The position numbers and the translations under genes were made by a program. DNA of 27,541 bases from SIG78 sp045533055 (GTDB lineage Bacteria; Verrucomicrobiota; Lentisphaeria; Victivallales; Victivallaceae). Shown here piece by piece: positions 8,554 through 15,948 of the stretch. The stretch covers positions 1-27,541 of the forward strand of contig JAZSHD010000129.1 of the NCBI GenBank assembly GCA_045533055.1. Direction: 5' to 3'. The notes beneath the pieces are model-generated. The model was not told the origin of the DNA and searched no databases. It saw only the letters and a list, made by a program, of their open reading frames with translations. Within the stretch, counting starts at the first letter, position 1. Every line of letters starts with the position of its first letter.

Positions 8554-9344
8554 TGAATATATTCCGCAAAAAACACCGTCCGGTGCCGGTGTCGTTTTTT
8601 GCTTTTCAGGATATAATAACTGCACTGGCCGGCTGTATGCTGATTTTTGTGCTGGCTTCGATCGCCGCAAAAACCAATTCCGCTTCGGTGGAGGATGGCG
8701 GCTTGATCGACAGCAAAGAGTATGATTTGCTGCAAAATCAAATCAAACTCAACAACTCGCTGCTGGCAAAGGAAGAGCAGGCTATAGCTGTGCTGGAACA
8801 GGAATTTGACCGGAGCAAACTTGCTGAACAAACTCAAAAACATAACAAAAATCTGGCTTTGAGCCGCCGGAAACTGGAAAAAGTCGCCCGGGAGCGAGCC
8901 CGCTTATTTGACGAAATAAAGCGATCGCTGGAGCTTGAGCAGAAGCTGAATCGCACTCTTGCAGAAAAAAATCCCCAACTTGCCGCACTTATAAATCAAG
9001 CCGATAAGCTGCAGCAGGAGTATGCCATGCAGCAAAGCAAACTATTGTTTGCCGATAGTAAGAAGAAAAATCTTGTATTGACCGTATCCCGCAAGTGCTG
9101 GCTCTGGCAGGCTGTTCCCGGCAAAACTCCGGAACTGCTGGGCAACAGCGTGGAGGCTCCGGAAAAAGTGGTGCAGAAACTCTATGACTGCAAAAGTTCT
9201 GAAGTCCGGCTGATAATTGCCGTCCGCCCCTCCGGAGGCGGCTTTATTGAGCAGCTGAAAAAACTTTTGAAGCATACTTTCCCGGCAATGGAAATCGTGG
9301 CGGAGCCTTTGGCAAGTGAAAATTCGGGAGGGTTGGAGTTGTGA
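8553..9344 (+). CDS. Single-TM coiled-coil protein, ExbD/MotB-like B subunit 1
   Basis: This 263-residue protein is not recognised as a named family. A short basic N-terminus is followed by one TM helix (about 16-38, FFAFQDIITALAGCMLIFVL) with Asp20 at its start, the position of the ion-carrying aspartate in MotB, TolR and ExbD. Residues about 52-165 are rich in K, E, Q, L and A and look like a long periplasmic coiled coil. The C-terminal 90 residues end in a beta-alpha-beta-like segment (VRLIIAVRPSGGGFIEQLKKLL). The start overlaps the channel-gene stop, and the end overlaps the next gene (GTGA). Its role as a stator or linker subunit is inferred from topology and gene order. Confidence 0.8.
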   Translation: MNIFRKKHRPVPVSFFAFQDIITALAGCMLIFVLASIAAKTNSASVEDGGLIDSKEYDLLQNQIKLNNSLLAKEEQAIAVLEQEFDRSKLAEQTQKHNKNLALSRRKLEKVARERARLFDEIKRSLELEQKLNRTLAEKNPQLAALINQADKLQQEYAMQQSKLLFADSKKKNLVLTVSRKCWLWQAVPGKTPELLGNSVEAPEKVVQKLYDCKSSEVRLIIAVRPSGGGFIEQLKKLLKHTFPAMEIVAEPLASENSGGLEL

Positions 9345-10228
9345 AAAATCATCTTTTTGATTCCGACAGTACCGAGCTTTTGCTGGATGCCATGTGCAAT
9401 GTATTCGGCGTGGTGCTTTTGATCGCCATTATTATTGGCGGCGTAACTGTTTCCAACAAAATCACCGACCCGGGAACGGTCAGAGTTGAAACCTTCAAGC
9501 AAGCCGAACAGAGTGCCGCTTTGCAATCAAGCCGACTGAAAGCCGCCCGGGCAAGGCGGGATTTTCTGCAAAGTCTGCACCATAACAGAAAAACTGCACT
9601 GCCGCCGGAGGCGATAGATAGAGCTTTGGAGCAAGCTCACCGCCAGCTGGTGGATAAGGTCAATGCTCAAGCCGACCGCATTGAAGCTCTGCACAGTCAG
9701 CTTGCTGCCGAAAAAGCTCTCACCTGGCGGTTGCAAAACTCCAGTATTGAGCAGGAAAGAGCCTTGATCGCCCAGTATCAAAGTGCTTTGCAGAACGCTC
9801 AAAGCCGCCAAGCCATACTTTACGGAGTTGCCGCTGCCGGCAAACTTACTCCGTGGCGGATATTGGCAGATAAAGAAAAATTTTATGTTATCGGCAGCAA
9901 TGCAGAGATTTACCGGGGTTCTGACCGGGATTCTCAAGTCGATATAAGGTCGTTCAAACAAGGCAAACACCGGTTTTTCCGTATTGTTAAAAGAGTCAAT
10001 AAGGGTATGTTGTTAAAGGAGTTATCTCTGGAAAAAATGCGGATCGCTCCGGCGGACAGCAGTAAATACTTTGTGGAGATCTTATCCGAACCCGATGCCG
10101 TGGCGGCAGCGGCTTTGCTGGTAAAAACTCTGCGGCAGAACAACATCTATTTTGCTTGGCGGACAGTTCCCGCCAACGGGGCGGTTTTGCGGACGGCGGA
10201 AAGGGGGAATTATGAAATTTCCCGCTAA
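9341..10228 (+). CDS. Single-TM coiled-coil protein, ExbD/MotB-like B subunit 2
   Basis: This 295-residue protein starts with GTG, supported by a GGAGGGTTGGAG ribosome binding region and a 4-bp overlap with the previous gene. A short N-terminus leads into a TM helix (about 14-36, LLLDAMCNVFGVVLLIAIII) with Asp16 at its start, again as in ExbD/MotB-type subunits. Residues about 50-158 form a likely coiled coil. A C-terminal domain (about 165-290) ends in a beta-alpha-beta-like stretch (KYFVEILSEPDAVAAAALLV, then LRQNNIYFAWRTVP). It is similar in layout to the preceding protein but clearly divergent in sequence. I infer it is a second, non-identical B subunit. No enzymatic motif is visible. Confidence 0.8.
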   Translation: MKNHLFDSDSTELLLDAMCNVFGVVLLIAIIIGGVTVSNKITDPGTVRVETFKQAEQSAALQSSRLKAARARRDFLQSLHHNRKTALPPEAIDRALEQAHRQLVDKVNAQADRIEALHSQLAAEKALTWRLQNSSIEQERALIAQYQSALQNAQSRQAILYGVAAAGKLTPWRILADKEKFYVIGSNAEIYRGSDRDSQVDIRSFKQGKHRFFRIVKRVNKGMLLKELSLEKMRIAPADSSKYFVEILSEPDAVAAAALLVKTLRQNNIYFAWRTVPANGAVLRTAERGNYEISR

Positions 10229-10682
10229 AATTTGTATTGCAATATCGTTGATCGTTTTGTCGGCAGCTGCCGTTTGGTATGCTGCAAGCAGACAAAAACC
10301 GGCAGCGGCAATGCCGGAAGAGAGTTTGAAAAGTGTTCCGGAGCGGAAAGCATTTGAACCTGTCAAAAAACTTGAGCTTCAGCGGTATACCAGTTTGCCG
10401 GAAAGCAAGATCGATACCGCCGACAGCTTCAACGCCAATGCTTTGGCAGCTGCATTGCAGGAATGTGCTGCCGGGATTTTCCGTGCCGTACTGCCGGAAA
10501 AATCGGTGCTGCTCATGCCGCTGGATATGGAATTGCTGGATGGCGAAAGTGCCCGGGTATCCGGCAATGCAATAATTTTCAAAGGAACAAAGGAGCAGAA
10601 ACTCCATTGTCAGGTAAAAATAAATTTTCTTGCCGACGGCAGCTGCGAAGCGGATTATCCCCGTTTTTTCAGTGAAAAATAG
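10212..10682 (+). CDS. Small membrane-anchored or secreted protein of the envelope operon
   Basis: This 156-residue protein is not recognised. Residues about 7-26 (ICIAISLIVLSAAAVWYAAS) form an uncleaved signal anchor or signal peptide. A proline- and charge-rich linker and a compact C-terminal region with alternating hydrophobic residues (SVLLMPLDMELLDGESARVS) follow, presumably periplasmic. The ATG at 10212 has an AAGGGGG ribosome binding site and lies inside the end of the previous gene (17-bp overlap), so it is translationally coupled to it. Its 3' end overlaps the convergent folK by 28 bp. The position suggests an accessory or effector of the predicted motor, but nothing in the sequence proves this. 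Confidence 0.75.
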   Translation: MKFPAKICIAISLIVLSAAAVWYAASRQKPAAAMPEESLKSVPERKAFEPVKKLELQRYTSLPESKIDTADSFNANALAAALQECAAGIFRAVLPEKSVLLMPLDMELLDGESARVSGNAIIFKGTKEQKLHCQVKINFLADGSCEADYPRFFSEK

Positions 10683-11149
10683 AGTTCCGATACCGTCCTG
10701 CCGCTGTCCGGGAACACCCAATCCGGGGCGATCTCGTTCAAAGGCTCCAGTACAAACAATCGTTCCTGTGCCCGGGGGTGGGGCAAGGTCAGGCGGGGCA
10801 AATCGGCCACTTCATTGCCGAAGATGATAATATCTATATCCAAAGGCCGGGGCAGATGAAAACCGTGGTCAACGGGCCTGCCGAGAGTCTGCTCGATACT
10901 TTGAGTTATCTCCAAAAGCTCCATGGAACTGCCCGCAAAAGTTCCGGTCAAAGCTGAATTGTAAAAGTCCGGCGTCCCCGGCGGGCAATCCACCGGACAA
11001 GTGATGATAGTGGCGGCAAGGCGTTCCACAACAAAACCATGTGTTTGCAACAGCTGGCACGCCATGCGGAAAATCGCTTCGCTCCCGGCAGCATTGGAAC
11101 CCAGAGCAAGGGCAGCCGGGGTCGGAAAATTTTGCTTTAATATGTTCAT
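10655..11149 (-). CDS. folK: 2-amino-4-hydroxy-6-hydroxymethyldihydropteridine pyrophosphokinase
   Basis: This 164-residue HPPK enzyme transfers pyrophosphate from ATP to 6-hydroxymethyl-7,8-dihydropterin in folate synthesis. The N-terminal ALALGSNAAGS matches the family opening. The strongest signature is RPLDIDIIIFGN, which includes the metal-binding aspartates, followed by LPHPRAQERLFVLEPLNEIAPDW. I prefer the ATG at 11149 over an in-frame TTG at 11164. The ribosome binding site is weak at either. The gene stands alone here, divergent from fmt and overlapping the 3' end of the envelope operon by 28 bp. No folP or folB is visible in the window. Confidence 0.92.
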   Translation of the reverse strand: MNILKQNFPTPAALALGSNAAGSEAIFRMACQLLQTHGFVVERLAATIITCPVDCPPGTPDFYNSALTGTFAGSSMELLEITQSIEQTLGRPVDHGFHLPRPLDIDIIIFGNEVADLPRLTLPHPRAQERLFVLEPLNEIAPDWVFPDSGRTVSELYFSLKKRG

Positions 11150-11208
11150 TTGCAACCAAATCAAATTGTAAAAATATTTATTGCGTATATATTATATAAA
11201 ATAACGCA

Positions 11209-11236
11209 TTACATGGTTTTAAGCCAATTTTATATA
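11209..11236 (+). promoter_or_regulatory. Putative fmt operon promoter
   Basis: TTACAT (11209-11214) and TATATA (11231-11236) are separated by 16 bp, 28 bp before the fmt start. An AAGGA sequence lies between the -10 and the start codon. Confidence 0.45.
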
Positions 11237-11264
11237 ACTTTTTATCAAGGATTTTTTAACGGTT

Positions 11265-12233
11265 ATGTTGAAAGTATATTTTTTAGGCTCCGGCGATATT
11301 GCAGTGCCGGTGCTGAAGAAACTTGTGGAGCAATCCCGTGCCGGATCGCTGGAGCTTGCCGGGATCGGCACCCAGCCCGACCGCCCCGCCGGACGCAAAC
11401 GCTCTCTCATGTCCACGCCCGTAGGCAAATTTGCCGCCGAAAACGGTTTGGAAATCGATAAATATGTGTCGCTCAATGACGGTACCGCTCAAGCCAAACT
11501 CTCCACGCTGGATCTGGACTTTGTGGTGGTCGTAAGCTACGGCCAGCTTTTGAAAAAGCCGCTGCTGGAGCTGCCCAGATACGGTTGCGTAAATGTGCAT
11601 GCTTCACTGCTGCCCCGCTACCGGGGAGCTTCGCCGATCATGCACGCCATTGCTGATATGGAAAAATCCACCGGCGTCTGCTTTATGGATATGGAGATCG
11701 GGCTGGACAGCGGCAAAGTTTATAAAACTATTGAATATCCGCTGGATGGTACCGAATACGCCGATGCTCTGGAAATAAAACTGGGCGAGATCGCCGCTGA
11801 AGATACCCTGCAGGTCTTGAAAGATATTGCTTCCGGCGTACTTGCCGGTACACCTCAAGACCCCGCACTGGTCACTATGACCACCAAAATCAAAAAGAGT
11901 GACGGCATTATTGATTGGAGCAAGTCCGCTAAAGCTATCGAAGCCGGAGTCAGAGCCTGTACTCCATGGCCCGGAGCGGTTTTCAGTCTGGATATAAATG
12001 GCGAAGTCAAAACGCTGACTCTGACCAAAGCTCAAATCGTGGAAAACACTCTTGCAGCCGAACCCGGCACCATCATTCAGGCCGACCGCAAAGGCTGGGT
12101 GGTTGCCTGCGGTGAACAGGCTCTGCAGCTTGTTGAAGTTCTGCCGCAGGGAAAAAAGCCCATGCGGGGAAGCGATTACCTTAACGGCTGCCGCAACAGC
12201 CTTGCCGGCGGAAAAATGCTGGCAGGAAAGTAA
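11265..12233 (+). CDS. fmt: Methionyl-tRNA formyltransferase
   Basis: This 322-residue enzyme formylates initiator Met-tRNA using 10-formyltetrahydrofolate. The N-terminal catalytic domain contains VNVHASLLPRYRGASPI, with the conserved Asn, His and SLLPRYRG loop. MDMEIGLDSGKVY corresponds to the MxMxxGLDTG segment. The C-terminal third forms the usual tRNA-binding OB-like domain. Length is normal. The peptide deformylase gene that often accompanies it is absent; instead an RNase G/E gene follows 5 bp downstream in the same direction, so fmt heads an operon with rng, a small membrane protein and aroA. Confidence 0.96.
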   Translation: MLKVYFLGSGDIAVPVLKKLVEQSRAGSLELAGIGTQPDRPAGRKRSLMSTPVGKFAAENGLEIDKYVSLNDGTAQAKLSTLDLDFVVVVSYGQLLKKPLLELPRYGCVNVHASLLPRYRGASPIMHAIADMEKSTGVCFMDMEIGLDSGKVYKTIEYPLDGTEYADALEIKLGEIAAEDTLQVLKDIASGVLAGTPQDPALVTMTTKIKKSDGIIDWSKSAKAIEAGVRACTPWPGAVFSLDINGEVKTLTLTKAQIVENTLAAEPGTIIQADRKGWVVACGEQALQLVEVLPQGKKPMRGSDYLNGCRNSLAGGKMLAGK

Positions 12234-12238
12234 ATTTT

Positions 12239-13855
12239 ATGAATATATTCAAAAACAAACCCGGCAAACAGCTTATCGTAAACTGCGAAAAACTGGAAAC
12301 CAGCGTAGCTCTTTTAAGCAGCGGCAAGCTGGAAGAATACCTTATGGAGCGGCACAGCGATACCCCGGTGCCGGGCAATATCTATCTGGGCAAAATCGTA
12401 AATCTGGAGCAGAAACTGCAAGCGGCTTTTGTGGATATCGGCTGCGAAAAGAATGCTTTTCTGCACTATTCAGATATGCTCACCGGTGCCGACGAAGCGT
12501 TGGATAAAATCATCGAAGCCAATCCGGCACCTCCGGCAGGCAAACGCAAAAAGCGGGGACGCAGCAAAACCGAAACTTTGCTGGATACCGCCATTAAACT
12601 GCGTAAACGCAAGCTGACAGTCAACGATATACCCGAAGTTTTCAAACCGGGTATGGAGCTTCTGGTACAAGTCACTAAAGGCCCCATCGGCACCAAAGGT
12701 GCCCGGGTCAGCACCGATATATCCATTGCCGGGAGATTTCTGGTATTGATGCCCTACGCCGACCATCTGGGGCTTTCCAGTAAAATCGAAGGTGAGGTGG
12801 AGCGTGCCAGATTGCGGAAAGTTCTGGAAAGTTTGGAGCGGCCCGAAGGCATGGGGCTTATTTGCCGCACCGTGGGCGAAGGCAGAAAAAGCATCTACTT
12901 CAAACACGACCTGAACATCTTGCTGGATTATTGGGAGAAGATCGACGAAGCTCTGGAAAAAGGCGTCAGCCCTGCACTGGTCTACCGGGAACCCAATTTG
13001 CTTGAACGCGCCATCCGGGACTTTATGACCGAAGAGATCGACGAGATAATCGTGGATAATATGGAAGCATACGACCAAATCTATGCTGCCATCAAAAAAT
13101 TCGGCGGCAGAAAGCAGGCCGCCAAAGTCAGCCGCTACAAACAAGTGCAGAATATTTTTGAAGCCTACCAGATCCAAGAGCAGTTGAATTTGGTCTTTCA
13201 GCGGAAAGTCCCCATTGCCGGAGGCGGCTACATTTGTATTGACGAAACCGAAGCATTGATCGCTATTGATGTAAACAGCGGCAGATCCAAAGTGGGCAGC
13301 GATCAGGCGGAATTGATTTTCCAGACCAACTGTGCCGCCGCTGAAGAGATCGCCCGCCAGCTGCGGCTGCGGAATGTGGGCGGACTGGTGGTGCTGGATT
13401 TTATTGATATGAAAAGTATGCACCACCGGGACGAGCTTTATAAACTTATGAAAAAGCTCACCAAAGATGACCGTGCCAAAACCCGGGTCTTGCCGGTCAG
13501 CAAGCTGGGGCTTATGGAAATGACCCGCCAGCGGGAACACGAAAGTATTCAGGATGCGGTGTATGTAAACTGTCCCTACTGCCGGGGCAGCGGTTTGGTC
13601 AAGTCGCCGGAAAGTATGAGTGTGGAAATACAGCGGAAACTTGCCAGTGTATTGCGTAACAAACTCTACCGCAAAGTGCCGGTCAGGATCAGTATGCACC
13701 CGGAGGTATTGCAGCGGTTGAAAAATCAGGATGCCGGTCTGCTGGATGAGTTGAGCTATGAGTTCAAACATGAATTGAGTTTCCGGGGCGATGAAGAGCT
13801 GCACATCGAAGAATTCCACATCTACAACGCCGATACCGGGGTGGAGCTGGTATGA
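12239..13855 (+). CDS. rng: Ribonuclease G/E family endoribonuclease
   Basis: This 538-residue protein corresponds to the catalytic half of RNase E/G, which cleaves single-stranded AU-rich RNA in mRNA decay and rRNA processing. It has an N-terminal S1 domain (GNIYLGKIVNLEQKLQAAFV) and the DNase I-like catalytic region with the metal aspartates in ALIAIDVNSGRSKVG and GLVVLDFIDMKS. The zinc-link CPYCRGSGLV lies near residue 445. The S1 domain carries a basic insert of about 40 residues (around GKRKKRGRSK, residue 100). No long C-terminal degradosome scaffold is present, so it is RNase G-like in size. It lies 5 bp after fmt and overlaps the next gene by 4 bp (ATGA). Confidence 0.93.
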   Translation: MNIFKNKPGKQLIVNCEKLETSVALLSSGKLEEYLMERHSDTPVPGNIYLGKIVNLEQKLQAAFVDIGCEKNAFLHYSDMLTGADEALDKIIEANPAPPAGKRKKRGRSKTETLLDTAIKLRKRKLTVNDIPEVFKPGMELLVQVTKGPIGTKGARVSTDISIAGRFLVLMPYADHLGLSSKIEGEVERARLRKVLESLERPEGMGLICRTVGEGRKSIYFKHDLNILLDYWEKIDEALEKGVSPALVYREPNLLERAIRDFMTEEIDEIIVDNMEAYDQIYAAIKKFGGRKQAAKVSRYKQVQNIFEAYQIQEQLNLVFQRKVPIAGGGYICIDETEALIAIDVNSGRSKVGSDQAELIFQTNCAAAEEIARQLRLRNVGGLVVLDFIDMKSMHHRDELYKLMKKLTKDDRAKTRVLPVSKLGLMEMTRQREHESIQDAVYVNCPYCRGSGLVKSPESMSVEIQRKLASVLRNKLYRKVPVRISMHPEVLQRLKNQDAGLLDELSYEFKHELSFRGDEELHIEEFHIYNADTGVELV

Positions 13856-14376
13856 AAAAAGCTGCAAAACGCATCTATCTGGGGAAATATATCGTGCTGG
13901 CTCTGTTGCTGCTGGCAGCCGCAGCGGGCGGCTTGTACTGGTATATGACTATGGAAAAGCGGGACGAAGTATTGATCAAAAATATGCTCAATACGCTGGC
14001 AGAAGATTTAAGCAAATCCGATAAAGAGAGTACCGCAACGGCTCTTTTGAAAGTCAAAGGCGTTGCCGGAGTTTTTGCCGACCCGATGGTTTTCGGTATG
14101 GATCGCTATGCCGCCGGCAGCTACGACCGTGACCGCTTGCTTTCCAGCATTGGCAGATACCGCACTTTGATCGGCAAGGCGGAGGTCACAGCGTCAGATA
14201 TTATTGTAGAAATGCAAGGCAAAAATCAGGCGAAAGCCAGCTTTTCCGGGCGTTTTTCCGGCAGTTTGAAAAATGGTATGAGCGATACCATTGTTAAAGA
14301 TATCGAAGCGGAATTCATAAAAACAGACGGCAAGTGGCTGATCAAAAGTATGAAATTCCGTAATGTATTACATTGA
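13852..14376 (+). CDS. Membrane-anchored protein, possibly NTF2-like
   Basis: This 174-residue protein has a basic N-terminus and one TM helix or signal anchor (about 12-32, YIVLALLLLAAAAGGLYWYM). A predicted extracytoplasmic domain follows. The ending EAEFIKTDGKWLIKSMKFRN resembles the last strands of NTF2/SnoaL-like domains, as does the helical first half, but I have no motif that fixes a function. The start overlaps the rng stop (ATGA), and aroA begins 7 bp downstream, so it is embedded in the fmt-rng-aroA operon. Confidence 0.78.
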   Translation: MKKAAKRIYLGKYIVLALLLLAAAAGGLYWYMTMEKRDEVLIKNMLNTLAEDLSKSDKESTATALLKVKGVAGVFADPMVFGMDRYAAGSYDRDRLLSSIGRYRTLIGKAEVTASDIIVEMQGKNQAKASFSGRFSGSLKNGMSDTIVKDIEAEFIKTDGKWLIKSMKFRNVLH

Positions 14377-14383
14377 GGAAGCT

Positions 14384-15667
14384 ATGATTTTAAGAGTTGA
14401 CCCGTCGCAGGTTGCCGGTTCCGTTGCGGTTCCGGGCAGTAAATCCCACACCATCCGTGCCATTGCCGGGGCATTGCTTGCCGAAGGCAAAAGCGTGGTT
14501 CGTTCACCCCTTTTGAGCTTTGATACCGCCAGCACCCTCGCCGCCGCCATCGAACTGGGGGCCAAGGCAGAAAAATTTGCCGACCGCTGGGAGATAACCG
14601 GCTGCGGCGGCAACCTTACTGTGCCGGATAAAGTTCTGGATATGGGCAACTCCGGTACCGGTTTGCGGATGCTTACTGCCGCCGCCGCTCTGGCAGCAGG
14701 GAAAGTTGCTTTTACCGGCGATGAATCTTTGTGCAGCCGGGGCATGAAACCCTTGCTGGATGCTTTGACCATGCTCAAGGTAAAGTGCGAATCTGCTCCC
14801 GGCGGACACGCCCCTTTGAGCGTACAAGGCTCTCTGCAAGGCGGCAAAACTCAAGTGGAGGCACTTTGCTCGCAATATTTGAGTGCATTGCTCTTTGCGG
14901 CTCCGTGCATCAAAAACGGCAATATGGAAATCGAAGTTACCAAACTTTCCGAAGAGCCTTATGTGGAAATAACTTTGAACTGGCTGCGGAAGTTGGGGGC
15001 AAAATTCACAGCCTCAAAAGATCTTATGCATTTTGTGATCCCCGGCAATCAGACTTTGAAAGCCTTTGACAGTTTCATTCCCGCCGACTTCTCCACAGCG
15101 GCATTTCCGCTGGGGGCAGGGATCGTTGCCGGTACCAGTGCGGGCGTAATTATCAAGAATCTGGACTTTAACGATGCTCAAGGCGATAAAGCGGTATTTA
15201 AAATGCTGGAAGATCTGGGGGCAAAACTGCAATACAATGCGGATAATTCCGTAACCGTGTACCCCGGCAAACTTGCTTCCGGCACGCTGGATTTGGGGCA
15301 GACACCGGACGCTTTGCCGCTGCTGGCAGCAGTTGCCGCTGTAAACGAAGGCAGTGTTATAACTCTGGGCAACGCCGGTCAGGCACGCAATAAAGAAACC
15401 GACCGCATTGCCTGTATGACCAGAGAGTTGCGGAAGATGGGGGCGATCATCGAAGAACTGCCCGATGCCATGATCATTACCGGCACCAAACTCCACGGTG
15501 CCGTAGTCGACAGCTGGAAAGATCACCGGCTGGCAATGGCTCTTGCCGTGGCAGCATTGGCGGCAGAAGGCACCACTGAAATACTCGATGCCGAATCCTG
15601 TGCGGTAACTTACCCGGACTTCATCAAAGACTTCAAAAACTTGAACGCAAATTTCCGCGAAGCCTGA
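14384..15667 (+). CDS. aroA: 3-phosphoshikimate 1-carboxyvinyltransferase (EPSP synthase)
   Basis: This 427-residue enzyme transfers enolpyruvyl from PEP to shikimate-3-phosphate in aromatic amino acid synthesis. Signatures are PGSKSHTIRA near the N-terminus (catalytic Lys), GNSGTGLRML around residue 90, LCSRGMKPLLDAL, and WKDHRLAMALAVA near the C-terminus. The frame is open from 14363, but the ATG at 14384 has a GAGGA ribosome binding site five bases upstream and gives the typical N-terminus. It is the last gene of the fmt operon, followed by two hairpins (15671-15692 and 15733-15774). No other shikimate gene is in the window. Confidence 0.96.
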   Translation: MILRVDPSQVAGSVAVPGSKSHTIRAIAGALLAEGKSVVRSPLLSFDTASTLAAAIELGAKAEKFADRWEITGCGGNLTVPDKVLDMGNSGTGLRMLTAAAALAAGKVAFTGDESLCSRGMKPLLDALTMLKVKCESAPGGHAPLSVQGSLQGGKTQVEALCSQYLSALLFAAPCIKNGNMEIEVTKLSEEPYVEITLNWLRKLGAKFTASKDLMHFVIPGNQTLKAFDSFIPADFSTAAFPLGAGIVAGTSAGVIIKNLDFNDAQGDKAVFKMLEDLGAKLQYNADNSVTVYPGKLASGTLDLGQTPDALPLLAAVAAVNEGSVITLGNAGQARNKETDRIACMTRELRKMGAIIEELPDAMIITGTKLHGAVVDSWKDHRLAMALAVAALAAEGTTEILDAESCAVTYPDFIKDFKNLNANFREA

Positions 15668-15670
15668 TTC

Positions 15671-15692
15671 CGTCTGCCGGGGGGCAGAACGG
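15671..15692 (+). other. Short hairpin after aroA
   Basis: CCGTCTGCC pairs with GGCAGAACGG around a GGGG loop, with one bulged base, four bases after the aroA stop. No T-tract follows. It could stabilise the mRNA end. Confidence 0.45.
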
Positions 15693-15732
15693 TAACAAAC
15701 GGGAAATAACGGGAATATAAAAACAAATTGGA

Positions 15733-15774
15733 GGGTGTTGCAAAACCTCATAAAAGGTTGCACCCCCATTTTTG
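15733..15774 (+). terminator. Probable terminator of the fmt-aroA operon
   Basis: An imperfect hairpin (GGGTG...AACCT, loop CATAA, AGGTTGCACCC) is followed by CCATTTTTG, 65 bp after aroA. The arms contain bulges, so strength is uncertain. The rest of the 281-bp gap (15668-15948) is AT-rich and holds an 11-bp inverted repeat, TTGTATAAATT at 15772-15782 with its complement at 15815-15825, and the palindrome at 15882-15918. Confidence 0.55.
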
Positions 15775-15881
15775 TATAAATTTTTATTTGATGTCGAAAA
15801 AATCAGCAATCTTGAATTTATACAACAATAGTAAAAATTATTGCAGATAAAATATTGTATCTCTTTTATATAAAATAAATT

Positions 15882-15918
15882 GGGATTACTTTTATTACGA
15901 TGTAATAAAAGTAATCCC
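15882..15918 (-). terminator. Perfect AT-rich palindrome 3' of nrdD
   Basis: A 17-bp perfect stem (GGGATTACTTTTATTAC and its complement) has a three-base loop, 31 bp beyond the nrdD stop. It probably serves as a terminator or 3' stabiliser for nrdD. The flanking bases (GGAAAAAGG, CAATGCCTT on the plus strand) match those around the hairpins at 20650-20768, so it belongs to a shared 3'-flank element. Confidence 0.65.
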
Positions 15919-15948
15919 GGTGAAAGTTTTTGGAAAAAGGGCAATGCC

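Noticed and set aside
7744..9344. Zorya defence system (ZorA/ZorB)
   Set aside because: The channel subunit lacks the long ZorA tail, the partner proteins lack an OmpA-like peptidoglycan domain, and no ZorC, ZorD or ZorE nuclease/helicase gene is present.
12470..13867. 465-residue minus-strand reading frame opposite the RNase G gene
   Set aside because: It is an antisense shadow; the plus strand carries intact catalytic motifs.
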